DNA of 64,000 nt from Pieris napi. Lineage: Eukaryota; Arthropoda; Insecta; Lepidoptera; Pieridae. The DNA is taken from contig NC_062249.1 in assembly GCF_905475465.1 (NCBI RefSeq), positions 10,676,501 to 10,740,500 on the forward strand, in the 5' to 3' direction. Below, piece after piece: positions 11,089 through 22,600 of this stretch (position 1 is the first letter of the stretch; the number at the start of each line of letters is the position of its first letter). The translations under genes were made by a program, and so were the position numbers. The notes under the pieces are model-generated. The model searched no databases, was not told the origin of the DNA, and saw only the letters and a program-made list of their open reading frames with translations.

Positions 11089-14000
11089 ATGTCTGAGTAT
11101 ATGAGAAGGGTGATAGCTTGGTTGGCGCTTAGCTGCGTGGTACAAGTCCGGGGCTCCGCTGACATCATGAAGGACGTCACGCTCGGCTTTGGAGAGGCGC
11201 TGCAGCATTGCAGAGAAGAGGTTTGTTCTTAATATTTCAACTTTGGTGGCACAGGTCTGTGGTTTTCCTTCAATGACTTATTGAAGTGGGCAGTGAATAT
11301 GTAAAAAGGTCGCACTGCACATGATATGCCATCGTTACGAACCATTCAGTAAGACAGTGTGTTCATACTATCTGGCATGTGTTATATGAGTATAAAATGC
11401 TATTTTACTAACTGGAATTAATAATGGAAGAAAATACAATATATATATATATATATTTTAAAACCTGCAGCTGAGTTTCATTGAGTACGTCGAGGCAGAA
11501 TACGAAATTCCACCCGTATCACCTCGACGTCCGTCGTTTCACAATTGTGCGTGTTTTAAGGCAGTTTTTGCCTCGCACCACCTCTATGTGGATCCAGCCC
11601 ACTCCACTAGTATTTCCGAGCATTGAGAGTGTCCATGGGCAGCGGTATCACTTAACATGATGTGAGCAAAAAAAAAGTGTAACTTTACTAATTAGGTTAC
11701 ATAACTCGGCGTGAGTTATCATTCAGAGATTATTGAAAAAATAAGTTATTTTTGATCCAGTAAAATTGTAGAAATGCGTCTTCCATAAAAGCACACATCG
11801 GATTGTGGATGCTTATGGACTCTGCAATCAGGAGTAAGCCCGGCCTATAACTGTAGTTTATAAGAACTACTAAATAGTATGGTCTATTAATCGCAGTGAG
11901 TTGCATCTCTAGCCGGTGTAAATAATGTGTACAGTCTCGCTAAATGGTTATTAACGCTCGTATATCAATCTTTTATTGCGTTTACGGACAGCCCACCCTG
12001 AACCTGTCTACAGATCCGTATTAGATATAATATATTGATATATGCCGCCTATATTAAAATTAAATCTTTAAATTAAAATCTTTATTCGTTATCTCAAAGA
12101 TTTTTACAATAGCTGATAAGTGATTGGGACCTCCTTTTAAGCGCATAAGCACTTGTGTTAGGAGAACCCGCTCTTCCATTACATAGGTGTACTAACTAAT
12201 TATAATTTAATTTAACACGTATAGCTAAGCTAAGTATTACAATTTTACAATTTACTAAACATAATCTAAGGTTAAAATGTGAATAATGATATATGTGTGT
12301 ATGTGTATGTGTGTGTGTGTGTTTGTGTGTTTATGAGAATGAATTTTCATGACTGATTGTAGAAGTTGACTATTTACTAGTGTATTATGATTCATGATTA
12401 CCTACAAAGGCTTCAGTGTCTTCATAGCTAAATGTTTCTAGGATGTTAAGTAGCGACGTTTTACATTCATGTTTATTCAATGTGTATATATTTAATATTT
12501 TATTTAATTTATTATAAAGTTTAGCAGCTTGGCATTGAAATTGTCTCATAGCAAAAACTGATTTAGATCTCTCAACAGGAGCAACAGTATATTTGCGTCT
12601 TTTGCTCAGTTTGCGACCATCATATTTAAGAGACTTGTGCAATCTTAAGGTAGTGCAAAAAATGTACAGTTGCCTGACCGATAAGACACCACAAGAGGCA
12701 TAAAGATCAGAGGTGGAAAATCTATAAGGCTTAAACATCATTACTTTTAGTAAAATTCTTTGTGCCCTCTCCAGTTCCAGGAACTTCATCTTTGTAGCAC
12801 CCCCCCAAACTGGGATACAGTACACTAAAATTGACTGAGCCAGCGATGTGTATATATATCTGTATTAGTAGATGTTTGTCAGCGATGTGCCTTAGAGTTT
12901 TAAATGTCCAAATAAGCTTTCGAATCCTACTTATAACTTGTTCTAGGTGCTCATGCCATGACATTCTTTGATCAACTACCACTCCTAGATATTTAGTGTG
13001 ATGAACTTTATTTATAGTTTTACATGTACAGTTTACTCTGGTGCTACAGTTATGTATTTTTATTTCTAGATCTGTTTGAGGTTGGGCGCTATTGTATTTA
13101 GTGAAGAAAATGTAGTTAGTTTTACTTACGTTTAATGATAATAAGTTTTCTCTTAACCAGTTATCTATTTTGGAAAGCCCTATTTCTGTATGTCGACGCA
13201 CCGAGTCAATAGTTTTCCCAGTGAAGACAACAGCAGTGTCATCCGCGTAGGAGTAGACTTTCCCACTATCAATTCTTAAATCGCATAAGCTGTTTATGTA
13301 GATTAAGAATAAGGTCGGCCCCAGAACACTACCTTGTGGGACCCCATATGTGACGTCAGATTGTTCGCTGATGTATTGACCTATTTTAACTGCTTGCTTT
13401 CGTTCACTGAGGTAATCAGCGAACAATGTGAGTGGAATACCCCTAATACCAATGTTCTCTAGTCTCTGCACCAGAATAGGGACAGAAACCGTATCAAATG
13501 CCTTTTTTAAGTCGATAAAAACTGTGATACATTTATTACCTTTATCAACTTCATTAACAATATGACAAGATAGTGAGGTAACTGCATCTTCGGTTGACAG
13601 ACCCTGTCTAAAACCGAATTGTGAGTCTGAAAGTAGACTATACTTCTGGAGGTAGGTAATTAGTCTTTTATTAATTAATTTTTCAAGTACTTTTGATATG
13701 GCAGTGAGAACGGAGATTGGGCGATAATTTGAAACATCTTCTCTGTTACCATTCTTGTACACAGGTGTAATAATTGCTTGTTTTAGCGCAGGTGGAAACA
13801 CTCCCTGTCGGAAGCAGAGATTAACCAAATGAGTAATTATGGGCACAACTAGCTCCCTAGTATATTTAAGAAACTTGGTGCTTATACCATCCCAGCCAGG
13901 AGCACTGTCAGTTTTGAGACTCACAATAGTCAGGTATACTTCATGAGGGTCAGTTTCTAGAAGCACAAAAGACGAGACCTGGGAACAGTTGGGTCTAATC

Positions 14001-16801
14001 ACATCTGTTCTATTATGTAACGTCGTAACTGGAATTATCTCTTTAGCTAAGTTTTTACCAATGTTTGAAAAATAATCGTTTACCAAATTAACCGAATTTT
14101 GAGGAGAAACATTTAAATTTAGTAATTCTAGATTTTGTATAATTTTCTCTTTTATATAAATGTATGCTTATATTATTTTGTATGCATTACACACCTTATA
14201 CTAAAAGGCAAATAAAATGTTTTTTGGTTCTTGATTGCGGTGTTTCTAAAATTTTCTTAAAAATTTTAACTTGAATTTTCTACATTATTTACACACATAC
14301 TACACAACTACGAATTCGGAGCACAAAATACTTGAAATATAGACTAGAGACAGTGATCTCTCAAAATTCAATTGAGGCACAGGCGCTTATTAATTATTTA
14401 AGTTGGCGCCTGGTAGATAGTACCGGTGACCCCAGAGCTGGTGCTTTCCTCGCTCAAATAAGTATCGCAATACAGCGAGGAAATGCTGCCTGCATTACAG
14501 GTACACATGGACCAAACTTGTTAAATTTGTTTTAATTATTTTTATTAAATTGTATATTAACTCATATCTCTGCTTGTAATTTGCAGTCGCATCCACTTTT
14601 TGCCACCCTTTGAATAGCACGGTAATGAATGAATAGGTTATGTTATATTCTTCAGGATAGATTGAAGGCAATAAGTTCCACTCTTTCGCTATTTTAACAA
14701 TAAGCGACGATCTAAATAGTGTAGTGCGGCATTTGATGTCAATAATAGGTTTGAAACTCCAGGGTGCGTCTAGACGAGGGATGACGGGATATCAGTACAC
14801 TTCAATATACATACAAAAATCGTGATAAGTTTACTAGAATAGAACATACATACAATATTAATACTCGGAACAAACGCAGGCTGCAATTTCCCCGTACTAG
14901 ACTATCTAAAGTTTGTAAAGTAATTATTTTTTGGGAAAAGGATACTTTTCTTTAATAAAACCCCACAGGCTCGTTTATCTCTGCCTTTTAATAAATTTAA
15001 GAAATGTATTATCGAAAAGCTGCGTAAAATGCTTACTATAAAGTTAACGATTACCTAGTTGATAAAAGGGCCTGGGACTAGTACTAGACAGGCTACTTCT
15101 AATTAATTTGCGATATTTGTTTTAAAATAAGTGTTGTTTGATGATTTGCTATTTTAAAAGAGTACCGAGAGTTTTTTACGCCGGCTTTTTCTCTCGGACT
15201 ACACCCTCTGTCTTCTTTGCCGATGAATGTCTACCGATTCAAATTTAATGACGTGGAATAAGTGATATTTTTTTTCATAATTATAATACTTACTACATTC
15301 ATATTACAGAGTCAACTGACCGAGGAGAAAATGGAGGAATTCTTCCACTTCTGGAGAGATGACTTTAAGTTTGAAGATCACGAGTTGGGATGCGCTATCA
15401 TGTGTATGAGCAGATATTTCAATCTGATGACAGATTCCCATCGAATGCATCATGAGAACACTGATAAATTCATCAAGTCATTTCCAAACGGTACGCATAA
15501 CCACGAAAAGATATATATGTGCTAAAAAAGGTTTTTGTATTTTAAAGTTCTTTTCCTACATTGCTGAACTATTCCTGGATCAGTAGATCTTACGTAGAAC
15601 AGTTATTCATGCAGAAATTTGCTATGCATTACACGCACGTACTTGAAACTAAAATTTTTAACACATACCATCACGGAACATTTTGCTATGCTACCCCAGA
15701 GACTGTTCGATTTTCCGGAATGTAAACTTTTTAGGTTTTTCTGGGATTTTTCTCTATAAACCTCAGAGTTCAAGTTATAAGTTTTTAACTAACAAATAAA
15801 AAACAGGGGTTGATCGTAGATGATGATTGATGATTAGCCTTTATTGCTGACACCCATACAATGTAATAACAATTATTTAAATTACATAAAAAAACACTTA
15901 ATCCTAACACATAAATAAAACTTAATCTAATGCATCATATGACCCGTTTTTGGTAATCAGCGTGTCCTGTGACACGTAGGCCTCTTCCAGCTGTTTCCAT
16001 TCTTTTCTGTCATTAGCTCTTCTTGTCCAAGTTGTGCCTCCTATTATCTTAATATCGTCTGCCCATCTCTTGGTCGGTCTTCCTCTTTTCCATTTTCCAT
16101 CACGTGGTTGCCATTCTGTAATTATTTTTGTCCATTTCAACCTGCTATCTCTCGTCATGTGCCCAGTCCAGCGCCATTTCAACTGCCTTATTTTCTTTAT
16201 AATGTCTTCTACTTTGGTCGTTGATCGGATCTCTTCTGCTCTTTTTCGATGTCTCAGTGTTACACCCACCATGCTTCTTTCCATTCCTCTTTGGTATGTT
16301 CAAGTTATAAGTTCTTAACTAACATATAAAAAACAGGGGTTAATCGTAGAGGGTAGATGTAAATTAAGGGTTGTATGTATTTCTGTATGATGTATCATAA
16401 AAAAAACAAAAAGTTTTGTCTAAAAAATAAAATTTTGGCCTTATCACTGGGGCTTGAGTAGCCAATTCTCAGACTTACTAAATCTGCATAAAAATTTCAT
16501 AAGAATCGGTCGAGCCATTTAGGAGGAGTATGTGAACGAACACTGTGACACAAGAATTTTATATATTAGATAATACTAGACATTGAATTATTAAGAAATT
16601 ATTACAATTACAGGTGAGATGCTTTCGAAGCAAATGGTGCAAATAATCCACACATGTGAACAACAGTTTGATTCGGTGGAGGACCATTGCTGGCGGATTC
16701 TGCGCGTATCTGAATGCTTCAAACTCGCTTGTATTGCTGCTGACATTGCGCCCAGCATGGAACTGCTAATAGCTGAATTTATTATGGAAGCTGAAAATTA
16801 A
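11089..16801 (+). CDS. GOBP1: General odorant-binding protein 1 (3 exons, complete)
   Basis: Coding exons are 11089-11220, 15310-15490 and 16614-16801; all introns are GT-AG (phases 0 and 1). The product is 166 aa. Residues 1-22 look like a signal peptide (hydrophobic ending VVQVRG), giving a mature secreted protein that would carry hydrophobic odorants in antennal sensillum lymph. The six conserved cysteines are C41, C72, C76, C119, C130 and C139, spacing 30-3-42-10-8, the classic insect OBP pattern. C144 is an extra cysteine. The mature start (DIMKDVTLGFGEAL), TEEKMEEFFHFWRDDFKFE and the end APSMELLIAEFIMEAEN match GOBP1 rather than GOBP2 or the pheromone-binding proteins. Two introns at these positions are usual for the family. 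Intron 1 carries an antisense LINE, intron 2 a Helitron/RTE nest. No other GOBP/PBP gene is present in the window. Confidence 0.95.
11480..11678 (+). mobile_element. LINE tail in GOBP1 intron 1
   Basis: It shows GAGGCAGAATACGAAATTCC, the decayed LWNQLP region and the shared 3' UTR block ending TCACTTAACATGATGTGAGC, then a short A run. Same family as 1228-1547 but inserted on plus. Confidence 0.65.
12295..12335. repeat. TG/ATG microsatellite
   Basis: An interrupted run of GT dinucleotides lies within the 3' UTR of the LINE in GOBP1 intron 1. Confidence 0.7.
12385..14155 (-). pseudogene. Reverse transcriptase of a non-LTR retrotransposon, frameshifted
   Basis: About 590 codons in two frames. 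The upstream part (14155 to ~12860) has the non-LTR RT blocks in order: SAPGWDGISTKFLK, NYRPISVL, FGFRQGLSTEDAV, the catalytic FIDLKKAFDTV, YGVPQGSVLGPTLFLIYIN, the catalytic YADDTAV, and HTKYLGVVVDQRMSWHEHL. The downstream part (12825-12385) continues with YCIPVWGGATK and ends at a natural stop. The two are joined by a frameshift in a short TA run near 12850-12860. The frame stays open upstream of 14086 to about 14155, then ends abruptly, so this is a truncated copy. The enzyme would copy the element's RNA at a nicked target; this copy lacks the endonuclease and is presumably dead. Jockey-like is my best assignment. Confidence 0.85.
14332..14535 (+). pseudogene. Possible transposon protein fragment in GOBP1 intron 1
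   Basis: A 60-codon open stretch includes WRLVDSTGDPRAGAFLAQIS and IQRGNAACITGTHG. The GDPRAGxFxxQ...QRGNAAxxxGT pattern looks like a protein fragment that recurs in lepidopteran repeats. I cannot assign a family. Confidence 0.3.
14920..15262 (+). mobile_element. LINE tail just upstream of GOBP1 exon 2
   Basis: It contains ORF2 C-terminal remnants (LPFNKFKKCIIEKL, then YYK-NDYLVDK-W in broken frames) and a 3' UTR. A closely similar copy lies inverted at 62185-62525 inside ERMP1. It ends about 50 bp before the exon 2 acceptor. Confidence 0.65.
15768..16570 (-). mobile_element. Helitron fragment split by an RTE insertion (copy D)
   Basis: The segment 16298-16570 matches the other Helitron copies and ends TATATATTAGA, the reverse complement of the 5' TC terminus. 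The 3' CTAG end is missing. A 53-bp stretch at 15768-15820 is repeated at 16298-16350 with three mismatches, flanking the RTE piece. Confidence 0.7.
15821..16297 (-). mobile_element. 5'-truncated RTE-type LINE in GOBP1 intron 2
   Basis: Minus frame 16284-15922 gives 120 codons: VGVTLRHRKRAEEIR, QLKWRWTGHMTRDSR, KRGRPTKRWADDIK, then DRKEWKQLEEAYV. This WxWxGHxxR...RGRPxxRWxDDI...W...A is the RTE ORF2 C-terminus. The 3' end is a short ATCATCAATCATCA-type simple repeat instead of poly(A), as usual in RTE elements. A long (53-bp) target duplication borders it. Confidence 0.8.
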
Positions 16802-16867
16802 TTGTGTTTTTAGATCTGTTTAAAAGATTAATGTTATATATTGGGAAAGTAGGTAAACTAGACAATA

Positions 16868-17170
16868 AGTCTATGGATTTTTTAACGAATGTTTTATTTA
16901 TTTATTTACACTTCGTTACGTTTATAGAAAAGCAAATAATATAATTAATAAAAATTATAAGCGATCCAGGCAACCCTAGTAAGGAAAATAAATAAAAAAA
17001 AATTTGACAGGTGAAGTGCAAGAAGTGCATAACCAAATCTTATAAACCAATAATAATAAAATAAACTAAAAACTCAAAAGCTAATCTCACGAATTCATGA
17101 ATCGCGATTCAATACAAAAGTAAAAGAAATACAAGAATTACAACCGAGCAGGATAGAATGTGGTAAAGAA
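16868..17170 (-). mobile_element. LINE 3' UTR downstream of GOBP1
   Basis: An AT-rich tail similar to that at 8895-9350 starts TTTTATTTATTTATTTACAC. It lies ~65 bp after the GOBP1 stop and may overlap the GOBP1 3' UTR. Confidence 0.45.
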
Positions 17171-17698
17171 ATGTTGTTTTACCTTTTTTTTTTTTCTTGT
17201 AACTACAATATGGATATTATTATTTATGAACAGGCTTCAATCATATAATGGATGACGCCTGTATATAGCAGTAGGCTGTTTAGTACCTAGTAGAAACTAT
17301 GTATGTTGCCTTTAAGTGTACCAAAGGGGTTTTGTATTTATTTAAACATATTTTGAATGTAATTAATAATTTAATTATTATAAGACGAGTGTATTTTACT
17401 TTTGACACTAGCTTTGTACCAAGGATAATGATCTAAAACTCTACTATGAGATAGACAAAGTATTAATACTTCCATGAATAATATGTGTAGAAAAAGTAAT
17501 CAAGAGACGCAGAGGTTAGCGATTAATACTTTGTCTAACGCTATAAGAAAAAAAAAGAAGAAATAAAATCGTGTATCATACGCATGAATTATTCTTTTCT
17601 TTATAAATACTTAATTATCAATGACTAAATTATTAAATATAATAATAATATTTAAAATATATATCTATCTGTATAATAATTTCGACAGCATACTCAAA

Positions 17699-17770
17699 GG
17701 GGATGTAGCTCAGTGGTAGAGCGTTCGCTTTGCATGTGAAAGGCCCCGGGTTCGATCCCCGGCATCTCCA
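17699..17770 (+). tRNA. tRNA-Ala (TGC)
   Basis: The 72-nt sequence folds into a full cloverleaf: acceptor GGGGATG with CATCTCC (one G-T), D arm GCTC/GAGC, anticodon stem TTCGC/GTGAA around loop TTTGCAT (anticodon TGC), T arm CCGGG-TTCGATC-CCCGG, discriminator A. There is no intron and CCA is not encoded. The Pol III A and B boxes are intact, and a T-rich terminator (GTTTTT) follows at 17771. Confidence 0.95.
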
Positions 17771-17776
17771 GTTTTT
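17771..17776 (+). terminator. Pol III terminator of tRNA-Ala
   Basis: A T run immediately follows the discriminator base of tRNA-Ala. Confidence 0.6.
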
Positions 17777-18042
17777 GGTATTCTTTTTCATTTTTCTTTA
17801 CATTTTCTTGTTATTCAACAATAATTATTCTACTCCTTATTACCAAGTGCGCTATATATATTGCCAATAACAATTTAATCATAACTGTGTAATAATGAAT
17901 TATGTATGGAAATAGACATAAATTATACACATTAATTTATATAAAACATAAATATAGCTAGAGGCCTCTCTAGCCTATTGGAAACTATTGTATCATTAAA
18001 AAATATATGCCACAATAAAAGCTAATGAAAAACAAAGGTTTT

Positions 18043-18114
18043 TGACCCCGACGTGATTTGAACACGCAACCTTCTGATCTGGAGTCAGACGCGCTACCGT
18101 TGCGCCACGGAGTC
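18043..18114 (-). tRNA. tRNA-Trp (CCA)
   Basis: The 72-nt cloverleaf on minus has acceptor GACTCCG with CGGGGTC (one T-G), D arm GGCGC...GCGC, anticodon stem TCTGA/TCAGA around loop CTCCAGA-type (anticodon CCA), and T arm GCGTG-TTCAAAT-CACGT. There is no intron. The T loop has A where G is commoner (TTCAAAT). A 4-A stretch on plus downstream (minus TTTT) near 18034 can terminate Pol III. Confidence 0.93.
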
Positions 18115-18363
18115 ATTGAAATGAGATGCTAAGATTAGATACAATAGAAATGATTAAAATATTGACTTTAAAAAATTTCTTATTTATCTACATTTATTAA
18201 GTATGGAAGGACCAAAATTGTGATTACTTAGGTAACTCATAAACCAAGTGAAATCCAAATTATACATCTGCATTCAATTTGTAACCTAGGTATTCAAATT
18301 TAGTACAATGCCATCTAGTGGAGGAGTATGTAACTGTTAGTGCAACATAGTAAAAAGTTACTT

Positions 18364-18394
<31 letters not shown>

Positions 18395-18803
18395 TTCTTA
18401 ATAAAGACTTGTGTAACTAATAAATCTAAAATTTAAATATTCACTAAAATCATAGAAAGTTACTTAGCAAACAATATAAGAAGTTAATTGTCAATGTCAT
18501 TTTTACATTTTAGTGTGACCATTGATTGTAACTTCCTGATTTATAGAGTAATAATTATAACTCTGGTTATTTTGTATATGTACTTACATTAGTATTGTAC
18601 AGATTTAGACAAAGATAATTTTTACTAAGTTTTTTAATTCAAGAAATTAACCTGTACATACGTTTATTTATGAGTACTATTATGATAATTTACTAGGATT
18701 AATTAATCTTCAGTAATGGTTAGTGCTAGTACAAATTTTGTACAAAAATATATTTCCGATGGTATTGTGGCGACTTTTATTGTTACCATGGTCACCCTGG
18801 AGT
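18115..18803. other. Intergenic spacer with AT microsatellite
   Basis: It holds an (AT)n run at about 18368-18394 and otherwise unremarkable AT-rich DNA between tRNA-Trp and the hAT-like element. Confidence 0.5.
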
Positions 18804-18811
18804 ATTCACAT

Positions 18812-19483
18812 CACTGCTGCCAGGTCTCCCGATTTTCCGGGAGTTCTCCCGATTTTACTAAATGTCTCCCGATATCCCGGATCCTTAATTAAACCTCCCG
18901 ATTTTAATTTACTGTTCCACAGATTCAACTCAAGTTACTAAAAACACTGCCTCTACTGCGTGAAACGAATCACCGAACCACCGAACGAATCACAAAAGTA
19001 ATGAGTTTGTAAAGTATGTAGCGTAAAGTATGCCTTGATGGAATGGAATAAAGTTGAATATAAAACAGCAAACCTTTGGAATTCAGAGAACATAGACAAA
19101 CCGGTTTCTCTAATTATTATACGACCAAATTAGGAGACATAGTTCAGTTTAGTAATAGTAATAGTATTAGTAAGGTATTTTAAATCAACAGCATTAGATT
19201 ATATTGCCTCTGTGAAGTGAAAGGCTGTTTTCGCAAATAAATTTAACGAAAACAAAGTTACGGAACCAACTCTCTACCCCGGTAATATCGGGAGTCCTGC
19301 ATACAAAAAACATTTTGAAAAATTCTAATTGCTTCAATTTCGAAATTAAAGACCAAATTTTACAGAAACTTAATAAAAATATGTATTAAAACTCTCCCGA
19401 TTATTTTTGTAATTTTACCATAAGACTCCCGGATTTTTATAGATATACCTCCCGGAAAATTAAATTTGGATCTGGCAACACTG
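18812..19483. mobile_element. hAT-like non-autonomous element 5' of Taz
   Basis: The 672-bp element is flanked by a perfect 8-bp duplication ATTCACAT (18804-18811 and 19484-19491). Its ends are CACTGCTGCCAG and, on the other strand, CAGTGTTGCCAG. Eight-base duplications and CA...TG ends point to the hAT superfamily. CTCCCGATTTT-type motifs repeat near both ends, probably transposase-binding sites. No intact transposase frame is present. It ends 130 bp before the Taz ATG, so it may lie in the Taz promoter or 5' UTR. Confidence 0.85.
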
Positions 19484-19573
19484 ATTCACATTCAAGTCCA
19501 ATCGAAACAAGGTTGGGTTCGTCGGAGTTTGTACCAGGATTATAATTAAAAGTTTATTAATTTTATAACAACA

Positions 19574-19585
19574 ATGTGTTTATAG
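19574..19585 (+). promoter_or_regulatory. Possible 3-codon uORF before Taz
   Basis: ATG TGT TTA TAG lies 28 bp before the Taz start codon. If the transcript includes it, it would be a minimal upstream ORF (M-C-L) that could lower translation. The transcript start is unknown. Confidence 0.3.
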
Positions 19586-19613
19586 TGTGTAGTGATTGTG
19601 TGCTCGTGAAACC

Positions 19614-22600
19614 ATGGGCTACGACATTGGGTGGCTAATACCGCGACTCCGGAATCCGGGTAGACTGTGGTATTGTGCCAGCTCAATCACAGTCGCAGTT
19701 GTTGGCCTCTTCAGCAAGATTATTGTAGGTGGGTGAATCTCCACTGATAACTTAATCTTATAACTTTAACTATTTGCCCTAATTTCCAATTTCCACGTGT
19801 AATTCATAAAAGTACTGGAAAATCTGAAGGTAGCTTAATCAGCACTTACTCAGCAGTTCAGTATTACTACATCGAAACCTGAATTAAGTGCTAACGATGC
19901 AAATTTTTGCTGCTGAGTGTACATTTAATTACGTAAAAATTAATTTGACAGATTCAACATAAATTATTATTCTTTGTATTAATAAAACTTTATTTGTTAA
20001 TATTTGTATTTGAATTCCACTAAATTGAGAATAAATTGATCTATAAATACAAGAACAGAGTTGGATTAACTTTAACATAGTTTCTTTGTGGTATTTAAAC
20101 CCACAATCTAATTCCTTAAAGGTACAAAGCCATTCCAAATACAGATAAATTAATGATGTTTAATATATGTTTAATTAAATAGATGTAGTAGATTTAATAG
20201 GTATTTACAAGTCAACATGTCCTTGAATATTGATGAACTTTACTTGGAATATATTGATTTAATAAATAAATAATTAAATAGAGTAGATGATTAACAATTT
20301 TTAACTAGCCTTGTGAAGAATAAGGTAATTTATTTCCTACTTCGCCAGGCTACATTATTCATTAAGTACGTACTAATGTCAACCTTCAATTTAATTGTTT
20401 GATAATAATTTAAATGAATATTATTATTGGATAAAGTTAATACCAAATATTATGTTTGCTTCCTTATAAAGTGTATGTTGTTTTACATAATATAATTTGC
20501 TAGTTTGTGTTATTTTAGTGTGGTTACCTTAAATTCTTGACATTCCTGGATCAATAATTAGTTCTTATTGAAACAATCACTTTTCAGATTGATAGCTGAT
20601 TACTTACGTATTTAATAATAGAAACTTCATTGTAATAAATGCAAAAATAACGAACGAACCTTTACTAAAATTTCAATTCAACTACTGCCTAATTTACCGT
20701 GAATGTGACATCCTGTGGTTTTTAGGCTTTGCCAGTCTTGAGATGATACCTAGTCTGTAAAATTTTATCTTATGTTATCCGCTAATTCTAATCTCCTATG
20801 TTTAAAATCTTAAACGTATTGACATTGGATTTCTAATTAGGAAATATTGAATCATTTTTGATAAAAATATCATAAAGTATCATAAATTAGTATTTTTAAG
20901 TATAGTAAAAACTGCGAGTATTTCCTGTAATTATCAGTATTTTTTGGACTAATGCTATTTTTATAAATATCATAAATTACGTTTTAAATATTGCCTACTA
21001 GTCAGTGAACATGTTATGGGACTTAAATTTTCCTTTTTGAATTTGGAAATAAAATATTACATCAATTAATTAACAAAATTACTGAAACATCTATCTATAA
21101 TACTAATATTATGGAGAGGAAAGATATGTATTTTATACGTTTGTTACGAATAAAATCAATACTACTAGAATTTTGTAATTCGTTTGAAGTCACATATTTA
21201 TTTTCAAATTATTAAAATTAAACAGCAGTGTAGAGACATAATTACGTTTTTTAGTTATTATTTTCAAACTTTACACAGAGTTCCTGAACAAGACTACAGT
21301 GTACAATCGCGAAGCCCTGGCTCGCGCGGTGCACCGACCCCGTGAGGTGCCACTGCTTACTGTCTCCAATCACCACTCTTGTTTTGATGATCCGGGACTC
21401 TGGGGTAAGAAACAATTTCAATAACATTATTGAAAGCTAGAACGGACCATATTACGATTAAATGCTACGCTAATCTTACTTTTCGTTTTGGATTTTAAAT
21501 ACTTTAGGATATCGATTTACTTCATTAATAATAATTATTTAAACCTCGTAATTTAAGTTGTAAAATTCTGGCTTTGTTGTTGTAGTATTGTGTTAGTTGT
21601 TTCTTCAATATCCTATTGTATACTTGAATTCTCTGGGCGACGAAGGAACAGTGAGAATTTAATAAGTCTTGTAAGATTTATATCGACTCAGAACTCGTGA
21701 CATTTCGAGGGTCTTTGTCATTGTCATGACTCCTGCGAGCCTCCTGGCAGTGTGGGTGGGACAGATGACCCTCGGGCGCTTTGCCCCCCATGCAACAAAC
21801 ACTACATCGGTGGTTTAAAAGCTCGAAAAAACCTTAACTTATCGATCTTATTGCCAACGATTTGCACGATACAAGAGTATTATTACTATTCATAGAAAGA
21901 AATAATAAAGGCAAGACAATACAAGAGCAGTGTTGGTCTTTCGATGTAGGAAAACGTTAGGAAACTAGCATGACCGACAATGGATGTATCACACTCCTAG
22001 GACGTCGAGGTGATAGGAAATTTGTGGAATTTCGTAGTCCGCTAGTCTTTCTACAACTGAGAGTTATTTAAGGCATTTTTTGCCGCGCACCACCACTATG
22101 TGCAACCAGCTGGTCACAAAAGTACTACCGAACCAATTCGATTTAGGGTCCTTCAAGAATAGACCGTACCAATTCTTAAAAGGTAACGCACTCGCGAGCC
22201 CACTGGCGTTGAGAGCGTCCATGGGCGGCGTCACTTAACATCACGTGAGCCTCATGCGTTTTTGTCCCCTGTTTTATAAAAAAGTTATAACCTTGCCTTT
22301 AAAAATGAAAGATACAGAAATCTGAGGCCAAGAATGTTTAAGAAGTTATACTTCTTTTGGCGCGTTAGGGAAAAATGATGAGAGTAAATTTTTACGATGC
22401 GCACGCACACTGTCAGAACAAACCGACACCCTGTAGTTAGCTATAGTCAACATTTTAGTTTTTGGCGCGTGGAAAAATTATGAGAGTAAATTGTTTCTAT
22501 TGTTAGTGTCGTTTTTTCTACAAACGTAAAATAAGGCGAAACATAAAAAATTTTGAAAAGATTTTTATCTTGTTACACCAAAGAAGTATAACTTCTACGT

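Larger units (their letters stand above)
12064..14157 (-). mobile_element. 5'-truncated Jockey-like LINE in GOBP1 intron 1
   Basis: A ~2.1-kb LINE lies antisense to GOBP1, comprising the reverse-transcriptase part of ORF2 and a 3' UTR ending in AATAAAGATTTTAATT-like sequence at 12064. The endonuclease portion is missing. A near-identical copy of the last ~220 bp of this 3' UTR is found at 32401-32621. Confidence 0.85.

Noticed and set aside
12731..14086. Host gene in GOBP1 intron 1
   Set aside because: The protein is a LINE reverse transcriptase with FIDLKKAFD and YADD, with a LINE 3' UTR repeated at 32401.
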